Translations under genes and position numbers: made by a program
The notes under the pieces: generated by a model
Database searches by the model: none
Told to the model about the DNA's origin: nothing
What the model saw: the letters and a program-made list of their open reading frames with translations, nothing else
NCBI RefSeq assembly: GCF_013408745.1
Contig: NZ_JACCBJ010000001.1
Location: 1,364,001-1,428,000, forward strand
From: Leifsonia soli
GTDB lineage: Bacteria; Actinomycetota; Actinomycetes; Actinomycetales; Microbacteriaceae
Direction of reading: 5' to 3'
Length of the DNA stretch: 64,000 nt
In this document: in pieces, positions 56,402 to 63,518 of the stretch
How the letters are laid out: every line of letters begins with the position of its first letter
Position numbering within the stretch: position 1 is the stretch's first letter

Positions 56402-56833
56402 TCAGAAGAGTCCCGGGATCACCTCCTCCTCCGTGTTCGCGAACGCTGCCTCCTGCTCGGCCAGGTACTTCTCCCAGGCCTGGGCGTCCCAGATCTCCGC
56501 GCGGCTGCCCGCGCCGATCACGACCAGGTCGCGATCGAGTCCCGCGTACGTGCGCAGCGCGGACGGGATGGTCACCCGGTTCTGCTTGTCCGGGACCTCC
56601 GCGCTCGCCCCCGAGAGGAAGACGCGCAGGTAGTCACGGGCCTGCTTGCTCGTCACCGGCGCCTGGCGGATCTTCTCGTGGAGCGATTCGAACTCGCGCT
56701 GAGAGAAGACGTAGACGCAGTGCTCCTGGCCGCGGGTCAGGACGAGGCCGGACGCGAGCTCATCCCGGAATTTCGCCGGCAGGATGATGCGCCCCTTCTC
56801 GTCCAGCTTGGGGGCATGCGTACCGAGGAACAT
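56402..56833 (-). CDS. mraZ: Transcriptional regulator MraZ
   Basis: A 143-residue protein with two SpoVT/AbrB-like DNA-binding halves: [18 protein letters not shown] near residue 9 and [18 protein letters not shown] near residue 80. MraZ forms rings and represses the dcw operon that it heads by binding short direct repeats in its own promoter. Such repeats, GTGGA on a 10-bp period, are present at 56871-56900. The ATG is preceded by a G-rich stretch acting as a ribosome site. Confidence 0.96.
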   Translation of the reverse strand: MFLGTHAPKLDEKGRIILPAKFRDELASGLVLTRGQEHCVYVFSQREFESLHEKIRQAPVTSKQARDYLRVFLSGASAEVPDKQNRVTIPSALRTYAGLDRDLVVIGAGSRAEIWDAQAWEKYLAEQEAAFANTEEEVIPGLF

Positions 56834-56870
56834 CGGCTGCCACCCCCACTCTCCCGGCCCAGGTTGCGGT

Positions 56871-56900
56871 GTGACTCCACTTTACTCCACTTCCATCCAC
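56871..56900 (-). promoter_or_regulatory. Three phased GTGGA direct repeats, likely MraZ boxes
   Basis: Minus strand reads GTGGATGGAA, GTGGAGTAAA, GTGGAGTCAC in immediate succession, one per 10 bp, 37 bp upstream of mraZ. E. coli MraZ binds TGGG-type repeats on the same 10-bp period, so this is the probable autoregulatory site. Confidence 0.7.
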
Positions 56901-56907
56901 AAAGTCG

Positions 56908-56937
56908 CCCATTTCGGCCATATTGCCCCGAAATGGG
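56908..56937. promoter_or_regulatory. 30-bp inverted repeat upstream of mraZ
   Basis: CCCATTTCGG (56908-56917) and CCGAAATGGG (56928-56937) are perfect 10-bp arms around a 10-bp spacer, directly upstream of the MraZ boxes. The layout suggests a dimeric repressor or activator site distinct from MraZ. Confidence 0.5.
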
Positions 56938-56971
56938 GACGCCGTGCCCTGAAATCACGCGGAATTCTTGG

Positions 56972-56991
56972 GTGGAGGAAAGTGGAGCGCC
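56972..56991 (+). promoter_or_regulatory. Two more phased GTGGAG repeats
   Basis: GTGGAGGAAA and GTGGAGCGCC follow one another on the plus strand, in opposite orientation to the MraZ boxes. A second pair with the same 10-bp step lies at 57054-57073, across the end of the DUF3040 gene. Confidence 0.45.
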
Positions 56992-57009
56992 GGGGACGTC
57001 CCGGGAGCA

Positions 57010-57040
57010 CGAAAAAGGGCCGATCAGACGATCGGCCCTT
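57010..57040 (-). terminator. Intrinsic terminator of the DUF3040 gene
   Basis: On the minus strand AAGGGCCGATC-GTCT-GATCGGCCCTT is followed by TTTCG; with the last stem bases this gives a run of five T. The 11-bp stem is perfect. It ends DUF3040 transcription before the mraZ promoter. Confidence 0.88.
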
Positions 57041-57071
57041 CGATGAAGAACGGGTGGAGCGGAGTGGAGGG

Positions 57072-57452
57072 TTAGCCCTCGCCGCCGTCGTTGCGCTTGT
57101 CCCAGCGGTCGTTCATGCGGTCCATGAAGCCCGTCTGGCCGCCGCGCGCCTTCGCCTTCTTCGGCTCGGCGGCTCCGGGCTCGACGGCGACGCGCTTGCC
57201 CGGGGCGATGGAGACGAGGACGCCCGCGAACATCACGACGAAGCCCAGGATGCCGACGATCGGCTGACGGTAGTAGACCCCGGCGATCAGGACGCCGACA
57301 CCGACGACGGCGAGCAGGATGCCGAGGACGATCGACCGGTAGGCGGGACGTGCCCGCTTGCCCCCGACCTTCGCGACGAAATCTGCGTCGTTCTGATAGA
57401 GACTGCGTTCCATCTCTTCGAGGAGGCGCTGCTCATGTTCCGAAAGCGGCAT
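57072..57452 (-). CDS. DUF3040 membrane protein
   Basis: A 126-residue protein. The family signature MPLSEHEQRLLEEMERSLY opens it. Two adjacent helices follow (about 40-60 and 65-84), then a basic Lys/Arg/Gly-rich tail with FMDRMNDRWDKR. DUF3040 (M. tuberculosis Rv2169c) always lies near mraZ in actinobacteria, but its role is unknown. It has a GGGGGAA ribosome site, its own terminator, and is divergent from the polyprenyl synthase gene. Confidence 0.92.
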   Translation of the reverse strand: MPLSEHEQRLLEEMERSLYQNDADFVAKVGGKRARPAYRSIVLGILLAVVGVGVLIAGVYYRQPIVGILGFVVMFAGVLVSIAPGKRVAVEPGAAEPKKAKARGGQTGFMDRMNDRWDKRNDGGEG

Positions 57453-57488
57453 CCGATTCCCCCTCTTTCTCGCGGGTTCGAGGCTTCA

Positions 57489-57511
57489 GTGAGGTCGATT
57501 CTAGACCTCAC
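57489..57511. promoter_or_regulatory. Inverted repeat between DUF3040 and polyprenyl synthase genes
   Basis: GTGAGGTC-7-GACCTCAC, perfect 8-bp arms, 23 bp in all. It ends 9 bp before the -10 box of the polyprenyl synthase gene, covering its -35 region, so an operator is plausible. Confidence 0.45.
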
Positions 57512-57520
57512 GTGTCTGGC

Positions 57521-57526
57521 TAGGCT
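57521..57526 (+). promoter_or_regulatory. -10 box of the polyprenyl synthase gene (leaderless)
   Basis: TAGGCT, 6 nt before the GTG at 57533; no ribosome site. Confidence 0.45.
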
Positions 57527-57532
57527 AGGCGT

Positions 57533-58663
57533 GTGTCTGAAAGCATCCGATTCGTCGACCTCATCCAGTCAAGAATCGATGGATTCTTCGATGCGCGTGC
57601 CTCCATTCTCGTCTCCATCGCCGACGAGCTCTCTCCGGTAGCGGCGTTCTCAAGGGAATTTCTCAGCGGCGGCAAGCGCTTCCGTGCGCTGTTCTGCTTC
57701 TGGGGATGGCAGGCCGTCCGCACCGCCGACGACGCGGGCGACGACGGCGGCGAGACCGGGCCCGTGACGGCCGGCGGCGCGCTCGACGCCGTCGTCTCGG
57801 TCGCCAGTGCACTCGAGCTGTTCCACGCCGCCGCGCTCGTCCACGACGACCTGATCGACAACTCCGACACCCGCCGCGGCAAGCCCGCTGCGCACAAGCG
57901 CTTCGAGCACCTCCACGCGTCCGAGGGATGGGGCGGCTCCGGCGCGATGTTCGGCACCGGCGCCGCCACCCTCCTGGGCGATCTGCTGCTCATCCTCAGC
58001 GACGAACTGTTCGACGAGGGCCTGACGCAGCTGGTGAGCGCACCCGCACGCCGCGCGACGCGCGCGGAGTTCAACCGCATGCGGCTGGACGTCACCGCCG
58101 GCCAGTACCTCGACATCTTCGAGGAGATCGGCTGGTCCGGCCGCCCCGACTCCGAGCAGCTGGAGCGCGCGGAGCGGGTCATCGTCTACAAGTCGGCCAA
58201 GTACTCCATCGAATCCCCGCTGCTGATCGGCGCGAGCCTGGCCGGCGCCACCGTCGGGCAGCTGGAAGCGCTCCGGGCGTTCGGTCTCCCGCTCGGCATC
58301 GCGTACCAGCTGCGCGACGACCTGCTCGGCGTCTTCGGAGACGCCGACGTGACGGGCAAGCCCAGCGGCGACGACCTCCGCGAGGGCAAGAGGACGGTCC
58401 TGATCGCGCTGACGCGTCAGGCCATCCCCTCCGGCGCGCGGGCCGCACTGGACGAGCTGCTCGGCGACCCCGAGCTGACGCCGGAGCAGATCCGGACGAT
58501 GCAGCTGACCATCCGCGAGTCCGGGGCCGTCGATACGGTGGAGCGCATGATCGCCCAGAACGTGGCGCGCGCCATCGAGGCGCTCGATGCTGCGCCGCTC
58601 GGGGCAGCCGCCACGGGCCAGCTCCGCGACCTCGCGGTCGCTGTCACGCGTCGGAGCGCCTGA
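57533..58663 (+). CDS. idsA: Polyprenyl diphosphate synthase (IdsA-like, geranylgeranyl class)
   Basis: A 376-residue trans-prenyltransferase. FLSGGKRFRALFCFWGW is the substrate-binding start; the first Asp-rich motif is ALVHDDLIDNSDTRRG (DDxxD) and the second LRDDLLGVFGD. It condenses isopentenyl diphosphate into all-trans chains for quinones or carotenoids; chain length cannot be read off. The start is GTG at leaderless distance from TAGGCT. Position next to an Rv2175c-like gene and a PknL-like kinase matches M. tuberculosis Rv2173 (idsA2). Confidence 0.92.
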   Translation: MSESIRFVDLIQSRIDGFFDARASILVSIADELSPVAAFSREFLSGGKRFRALFCFWGWQAVRTADDAGDDGGETGPVTAGGALDAVVSVASALELFHAAALVHDDLIDNSDTRRGKPAAHKRFEHLHASEGWGGSGAMFGTGAATLLGDLLLILSDELFDEGLTQLVSAPARRATRAEFNRMRLDVTAGQYLDIFEEIGWSGRPDSEQLERAERVIVYKSAKYSIESPLLIGASLAGATVGQLEALRAFGLPLGIAYQLRDDLLGVFGDADVTGKPSGDDLREGKRTVLIALTRQAIPSGARAALDELLGDPELTPEQIRTMQLTIRESGAVDTVERMIAQNVARAIEALDAAPLGAAATGQLRDLAVAVTRRSA

Positions 58664-58688
58664 GCCCGAGCTGCCGGCTTCGGCCGAT

Positions 58689-59030
58689 TCAGGCCAGCGC
58701 TTGGGCCACGCGGCGCACCTCGGCCTTGCGGCCGGCGCGCAGAGCCTCGATGGGCGACGTGCCCAGGCTCTCCTCCTCGGCGAGCAGCCAGTCGACGGAC
58801 TCCTCGTCGCTGAAGCCGTCGTCCGCCAGGACGATCAACGTGCCCCGGAGCTCGCCTAGCGGCTGCCCGTCCTTCAGGAAGGACGCGGGCACCTTGAGCA
58901 CGCCGTCGACGCGCTTGGCTCCCAGGTGGCGGTCCTCGATGAGCCGACGGACGCGGCTCACGCTCAGTCCCATCAGCTCGACGAGGTCGGGTACGGTCAA
59001 CCACTCGGTGGTCTGGACGTGCTCGGTCAC
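58689..59030 (-). CDS. Rv2175c-like DNA-binding regulator
   Basis: A 113-residue protein with a winged helix-turn-helix: TTEWLTVPDLVELMG, then LSVSRVRRLIEDRHLGAKR as recognition part. The C-terminal half (FSDEESVDWLLAEEESLG) is the Rv2175c family domain. In M. tuberculosis Rv2175c is phosphorylated by PknL, which blocks DNA binding; the PknL-like kinase lies 1.4 kb away here. The GTG at 59030 is chosen because family homology begins there; an upstream ATG would add 42 unlike residues. It is tail-to-tail with the polyprenyl synthase gene. Confidence 0.88.
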   Translation of the reverse strand: MTEHVQTTEWLTVPDLVELMGLSVSRVRRLIEDRHLGAKRVDGVLKVPASFLKDGQPLGELRGTLIVLADDGFSDEESVDWLLAEEESLGTSPIEALRAGRKAEVRRVAQALA

Positions 59031-59181
59031 CCCACCAGCGTGCCACGGATCACCACCCGGCGAGAAGCCGGGGTAATTGTTACGATCATGTAAACCCGTT
59101 TCACATCCGTCACTCCTGTTGACTCCTTTCTTCTTCTGTGTCAGCGTGATGGGCAACGTGTCACTCGAAGAGGGGGGTCAC

Positions 59182-60300
59182 ATGGCTCTGGCAGACACCG
59201 GCAGGTCGCGCGGCATCCTGGGAACCGTGCCGATCGCGGTGGCGAGTTCGCTCGCCGTGACCCTGAACCTCGTCACCCCCGCACAGGCGGCGCCGCGGGA
59301 GGACCGCGCGACCGATCGCGCGGGCGACACCGGCGAGGTCAGCCCCCTCGAACGCGCCGCCCTCGGCAGCACCATCGGCATGACGCCGGCCGCCTCCTCC
59401 TTCACGTCCGCTCCGCGCACCGCCGTCGCCGACGCCCCCGCCACCTATCGCGTGCAGTCGGGCGACACGGTCTCGGGGATCGCCGCGCGATTCGGGCTCT
59501 CCACCGCCGCTGTGCTCGCCATGAACGGCCTGAGCTGGAAGAGCCTGATCTTCCCCGGCCAGGTCCTCGCCCTGGCGCAGGCGGGAGCGGTCGCGGCCCC
59601 CGCTCCGGCGGCCCCGGCCCCCGCGGCACCGGCCGCCCCCGCGACCACGGTGTACTCGGTCGTGCGCGGCGACACCATCAGCGGCATCGCCGGCCGATTC
59701 GGCGTCACCACGCGCGCGGTGCTCGCCGCCAACGGCCTGAGCAGCTCCAGCCTGATCTTCCCCGGGCAGCAGATCCACATCCCCGGAATGACCGCAGCGG
59801 CGCTCGACACGCCCACGGCCGCGCCGGTCGCGGCTCCCGCACCGGTCGCCGCTCCCGCACCGCTGCCCACCGCGTCCGCCGGGCAGGTCGTCGCTCTCAC
59901 CGACGAGATGCGCGCGAACGCGCAGCTCATCATCGCCGTCGGCCGCCGGCAGGGCGTTCCGGACCAGGGCATCGTCGTCGCTCTCGCGGCGGCGGCGCAG
60001 GAATCCGGCCTCCGCAATGTCCGCTACGGCGACCGCGACTCCCTCGGGCTGTTCCAGCAGCGGCCGAGCACCGGGTGGGGCACGCCGGAGCAGGTGCTCG
60101 ACCCGACCAGGGCGACCCTCGCCTTCTACGGCGGGGCGGGCAATCCCAACGCGGGTCGCACCCGCGGCCTCCTCGACATCCCCGGGTGGATGGGCATGAG
60201 CGTCACCCAGGCTGCGCAGGCCGTGCAGATCTCGGCGTTCCCCGACGCCTACGCCAAGTGGGAGACGTCCGCGCGCACCTGGCTGGCCCAGCTCGGCTGA
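59182..60300 (+). CDS. Secreted protein with two LysM domains and a C-terminal lysozyme-like domain
   Basis: A 372-residue exported protein. The signal peptide (GTVPIAVASSLAVTLN) ends at AQAA. Two LysM repeats follow (TYRVQSGDTVSGIAARFGLS and YSVVRGDTISGIAGRFGVT), joined by Ala/Pro linkers and binding peptidoglycan. The C-terminal 130 residues include ALAAAAQESGLRNVRYGDRD and SLGLFQQRPSTGWGTPEQVL, a lysozyme or transglycosylase-like fold in which the Glu of QESG could be catalytic. ATG 59182 has GAGGGGGG upstream. Likely acts in wall turnover beside pknL. Confidence 0.88.
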   Translation: MALADTGRSRGILGTVPIAVASSLAVTLNLVTPAQAAPREDRATDRAGDTGEVSPLERAALGSTIGMTPAASSFTSAPRTAVADAPATYRVQSGDTVSGIAARFGLSTAAVLAMNGLSWKSLIFPGQVLALAQAGAVAAPAPAAPAPAAPAAPATTVYSVVRGDTISGIAGRFGVTTRAVLAANGLSSSSLIFPGQQIHIPGMTAAALDTPTAAPVAAPAPVAAPAPLPTASAGQVVALTDEMRANAQLIIAVGRRQGVPDQGIVVALAAAAQESGLRNVRYGDRDSLGLFQQRPSTGWGTPEQVLDPTRATLAFYGGAGNPNAGRTRGLLDIPGWMGMSVTQAAQAVQISAFPDAYAKWETSARTWLAQLG

Positions 60301-60374
60301 GCCGGAATGTCACAGCCCGATCACAGCCACGGCGTCCACCGGTGTTTTGCAGGGTTCGATCACGGCTCGTTCCC

Positions 60375-60380
60375 TAGACT
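60375..60380 (+). promoter_or_regulatory. -10 box of the PASTA kinase gene (leaderless)
   Basis: TAGACT, 6 nt before the GTG at 60387; no ribosome site. Confidence 0.45.
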
Positions 60381-60386
60381 CGATCC

Positions 60387-62288
60387 GTGACCACGAGCCA
60401 GACCGACCCGATGATCGGACGTCTCATCGACGGCCGGTATCAGGTGCGCTCGCGGATCGCCCGTGGCGGCATGGCGACGGTCTATCTCGCGACCGATCTG
60501 CGCCTGGAGCGCCGGGTCGCCATCAAGATCATGCACGGCCACCTCGCCGACGACTCCACGTTCAAGAGCCGCTTCGTGCAGGAGGCGCGCTCCGCCGCGC
60601 GGCTGGCGCATCCCAATGTCGTCAACGTCTTCGACCAGGGCCAGGACTCCGACATGGCCTACCTGGTCATGGAGTACCTGCCCGGCATCACCCTGCGCGA
60701 TTTGCTGAAGGACTACGGCAAGCTCACCCCCGAGCAGACGATCGACATCATGGAGGCGGTGCTCTCCGGGCTGGCGGCCGCGCACAAGGCGGGCATCGTC
60801 CACCGCGACCTCAAGCCGGAGAACGTCCTGCTGGCCGACGACGGCCGCATCAAGATCGGCGACTTCGGGCTCGCCCGGGCGGCCAGCGCCAACACCGCCA
60901 CCGGCCAGGCGCTGCTCGGGACGATCGCCTACCTCTCCCCCGAGCTGGTCACCCGCGGCGTCGCCGACGCCCGCAGCGACATCTACGCGCTCGGCATCAT
61001 GATGTACGAGATGCTCACCGGCCAGCAGCCCTTCCAGGGCGAGCAGCCGATGCAGATCGCCTACCAGCACGCCAACGACGCCGTCCCGGCGCCGAGCAGC
61101 AAGAACCCGGCCGTTCCCGCCGAACTCGACGAGCTCGTCCTCTGGGCGACCGAGAAGGATCCGGACCGCCGGCCGCGCGACGCGCGCGAGATGCTCGACC
61201 GGCTGCTGGAGGCCGAGAAGGCGCTCCGGGGCGAAGCCGTCCTGCAGCCGACAATGGTCCTGCCTCCCGCGTACGAGATCGACGAGGGCGACACCCAGAT
61301 CATCAACCCGGCGATCCGCCAGCAGGTGGCGTCGAACACCCCCGCCGCGGCGACCACGCTGACGGCGGCCGCCGCCAAGCGGCGCTCGAAGGGCTGGTGG
61401 CTGTTCGCCCTCGTGCTCGTGCTCACGGGCGTCGCGGCCGGAACGGGATGGTACTTCGGCGCGGGTCCCGGCTCACTGGTCGCGGTCCCGAATGTCGTGA
61501 ACACGGCGCCGGACGCCGCGGCCTCGCAGCTGCAGAAGCTCGGCTTCAAGACCGCTCAGACTCCGGAGTACAGCACGACCGTCGCAGCGGGGAAGGTGTC
61601 GAGCACCGACCCGCACGCCGGTGTCCCGGCCGGACGCGGAAGCACGGTGACGCTCCGGGTGTCGCAGGGGCCCAAGCCGGTGACCATCCCACCGCTCGCC
61701 GGCACGACGCTCGACACGGCGAAGAGCGCGATCACCGGCGTCGGGGCCAAGGTCGGAACGGTCGCCGAGCAGTTCGACGCGAAGGTTCCGGCGAACACCG
61801 TGATCTCGGCCACCCGTGCCGACACCGGAGCGGACATCTCCGGCGGCGGCGACTACTTCGAGGCCGCGGCGGTGAATCTCGTCGTGTCGGTCGGCCCCAT
61901 CCCGGATGTCGCAGGCAAGTCGGTGGAGGACGCCTCCGCGATCCTCGGCAAGGTCAAGCTCCTCACCTCCGCGGGCCCGCAGAGTTACAGCGACACGGTC
62001 AAGGAGGGCGACGTCATCTCCGCCCAGCCGCAGCACGAGCCCGTCCGGCCCGGCGACACGCTCCTCCTGGAGACGTCGAAGGGCCCGGAGCCCGTCACCA
62101 TCCCGGACGTGGTGGGGAAGAACTGGAGCGACGCCAAAAAGGCGCTCACCGACGCCGGATTCACTCTCAAGTACAGCGCGATCGCCGACGTCGCACCGAG
62201 TGCGTTCGTCGTCTCGAAGGTGTCGCCGGCGGCCAACACCCAGGCACCCAAGGGTTCGACCATCACGGTCAACTTCGCCGGGTTCTGA
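60387..62288 (+). CDS. pknL: PknL-type Ser/Thr protein kinase with PASTA domains
   Basis: A 633-residue transmembrane kinase. The kinase domain (about 18-280) has RIARGGMATVYLA, Lys47 in VAIKIM, Asp141 in VHRDLKPENVLL and the IGDFGLARAA loop. After a juxtamembrane linker one helix (WWLFALVLVLTGVAAGTGWYF) spans about 337-357. Four PASTA repeats follow outside the cell, the first starting VAVPNVVNTAPDAAASQLQ and the last VTIPDVVGKNWSDAKKAL. PASTA domains sense muropeptides or lipid II. Order with idsA and the Rv2175c-like gene supports PknL rather than PknB. The start is GTG. Confidence 0.94.
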   Translation: MTTSQTDPMIGRLIDGRYQVRSRIARGGMATVYLATDLRLERRVAIKIMHGHLADDSTFKSRFVQEARSAARLAHPNVVNVFDQGQDSDMAYLVMEYLPGITLRDLLKDYGKLTPEQTIDIMEAVLSGLAAAHKAGIVHRDLKPENVLLADDGRIKIGDFGLARAASANTATGQALLGTIAYLSPELVTRGVADARSDIYALGIMMYEMLTGQQPFQGEQPMQIAYQHANDAVPAPSSKNPAVPAELDELVLWATEKDPDRRPRDAREMLDRLLEAEKALRGEAVLQPTMVLPPAYEIDEGDTQIINPAIRQQVASNTPAAATTLTAAAAKRRSKGWWLFALVLVLTGVAAGTGWYFGAGPGSLVAVPNVVNTAPDAAASQLQKLGFKTAQTPEYSTTVAAGKVSSTDPHAGVPAGRGSTVTLRVSQGPKPVTIPPLAGTTLDTAKSAITGVGAKVGTVAEQFDAKVPANTVISATRADTGADISGGGDYFEAAAVNLVVSVGPIPDVAGKSVEDASAILGKVKLLTSAGPQSYSDTVKEGDVISAQPQHEPVRPGDTLLLETSKGPEPVTIPDVVGKNWSDAKKALTDAGFTLKYSAIADVAPSAFVVSKVSPAANTQAPKGSTITVNFAGF

Positions 62289-62534
62289 CCGGCCGCCGCG
62301 TTCAGCGCGCCTCCGCTTCCTTCCGCCGCTTGATCGGCGCCGTCGTTTCCCGCGTAGACCGTTCGCCTTGCTCAAATATTAGTTGTTAACACTCTGCTTT
62401 TCCATATCTCGTACCAAGGGATGAGTCCTATCATCCACGGAGGCGACGACAGCCACTGCGTCGCTCCGCTGGAATCGACGGAAGCGGGTCGGCCGCCCGG
62501 CCGCCCCGCCTCCGAGACAAAGGAATCGACAGAC
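62289..62534. other. 246-bp spacer with AT-rich promoter-like island
   Basis: The stretch from about 62370 to 62440 is unusually AT-rich for this genome and contains TTGTTA (62384-62389) and TATCAT (62429-62434). It probably holds the promoter of the lipoprotein operon, but no pair of hexamers has standard spacing. No gene is seen. A frame starting at 62421 would displace the signal peptide and is rejected. Confidence 0.4.
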
Positions 62535-63518
62535 ATGACCCACCCCCGCCGCATTCGCCGCGTCGGCTTCGCCGCCTCGCTCGCCGTCCTCGCCGTCACA
62601 TCTGCAGCGCTGACCGGCTGCGCCGGCGACGCAACCTCGTCCTCGCTCGACGCGAAGGACAGCCCGTTGTACAAGATCCTCGGGCCGCTGGGCGGGCTGG
62701 ACGACAAGGAGGCGCTCCGAAAGCAGGAGCGCGCGGTCCAGAAGGCCGCCGCCCAGTGCATGACGGACGAGGGGTTCGAGTACAAGCCGTCCGACAGCGC
62801 GGCGTCCACCATCACCGTCGGCGGCCCGGACAGTGAGAAGAGCGAGGACTGGGTCTCCAAGAACGGCTACGGCTTCTCCCGCGGACTCAATTCCGAGAAG
62901 GACGACCCCAACCAGGACTACGTGGATTCGCTGTCCGACACCCAGCAGACCGCCTACTACGAAGCGCTCTACGGCCCGGCGACGGAGGCCGGGGCCGACG
63001 ACGCCGACGCCGACGGCGGCACCGAGGCCGAAGGCGGCACGACCGCCACGGGGTGCCTGAACGAGGCGTACCGCTCGGTGACGAAGACCTCCTTCTGGGA
63101 GGACGAGAAGTACAAGAAACTTCTCGACTCCGCCTCCGCTCTCTTCGAGAAGGTCGAGAAGTCGCCCGCCGTCAAGAAGGCCGCGGCGAACTGGTCGGAC
63201 TGCATGGCCGACGCCGGGTACTCCGAGATGGACACGAAGGCGGATGCCATGAATCACGTGTCGGAGAAGATGAGTGCCCTCTACGACGCCCCGGGTGACG
63301 CGACCGGGGACGGTCAGCCGTCCGAGCCGTCGGCCGCCGACATCAAGGAGTTCCGCGACCTGGAGATCAAGGTCGCCCTGGCCGACTTCCGCTGCGACGC
63401 GAAGACGGGCTACGAGAACGCGAAGCTCGCCGTGCAGTTCGAACTCGAGGAGAAGTTCGTGCGGGAGCACAAAGCCGAGCTGGACGAGCTGGTCGACGCC
63501 TACGGCGACAAGAAATGA
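62535..63518 (+). CDS. Putative lipoprotein of unknown function
   Basis: A 327-residue exported lipoprotein. The signal (RRVGFAASLAVLAVTSAA) ends in the lipobox LTGC. The mature part is strongly acidic and Lys-rich, with several Cys and a repeated theme of AAAQCMTDEGFEY and NWSDCMADAGYSEM (C-M-x-D-x-G-Y/F), plus a low-complexity ADDADADGGTEAEGG insert. I do not recognise a named family beyond actinobacterial lipoproteins that precede efflux adaptors. The stop overlaps the start of the adaptor-like gene (ATGA), so it is probably the first member of a transport operon. Confidence 0.85.
   Translation: MTHPRRIRRVGFAASLAVLAVTSAALTGCAGDATSSSLDAKDSPLYKILGPLGGLDDKEALRKQERAVQKAAAQCMTDEGFEYKPSDSAASTITVGGPDSEKSEDWVSKNGYGFSRGLNSEKDDPNQDYVDSLSDTQQTAYYEALYGPATEAGADDADADGGTEAEGGTTATGCLNEAYRSVTKTSFWEDEKYKKLLDSASALFEKVEKSPAVKKAAANWSDCMADAGYSEMDTKADAMNHVSEKMSALYDAPGDATGDGQPSEPSAADIKEFRDLEIKVALADFRCDAKTGYENAKLAVQFELEEKFVREHKAELDELVDAYGDKK

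Noticed and set aside
59077..59181. Upstream start for the LysM protein, and a c-di-AMP riboswitch in its leader
   Set aside because: ATG 59182 has a strong ribosome site and a normal signal peptide. The leader does not show the conserved ydaO-type sequence blocks as far as I can read them.
62421..62534. Upstream in-frame start for the lipoprotein
   Set aside because: It would put 38 polar residues before the signal peptide. ATG 62535 has an AAGGA site and a proper signal.
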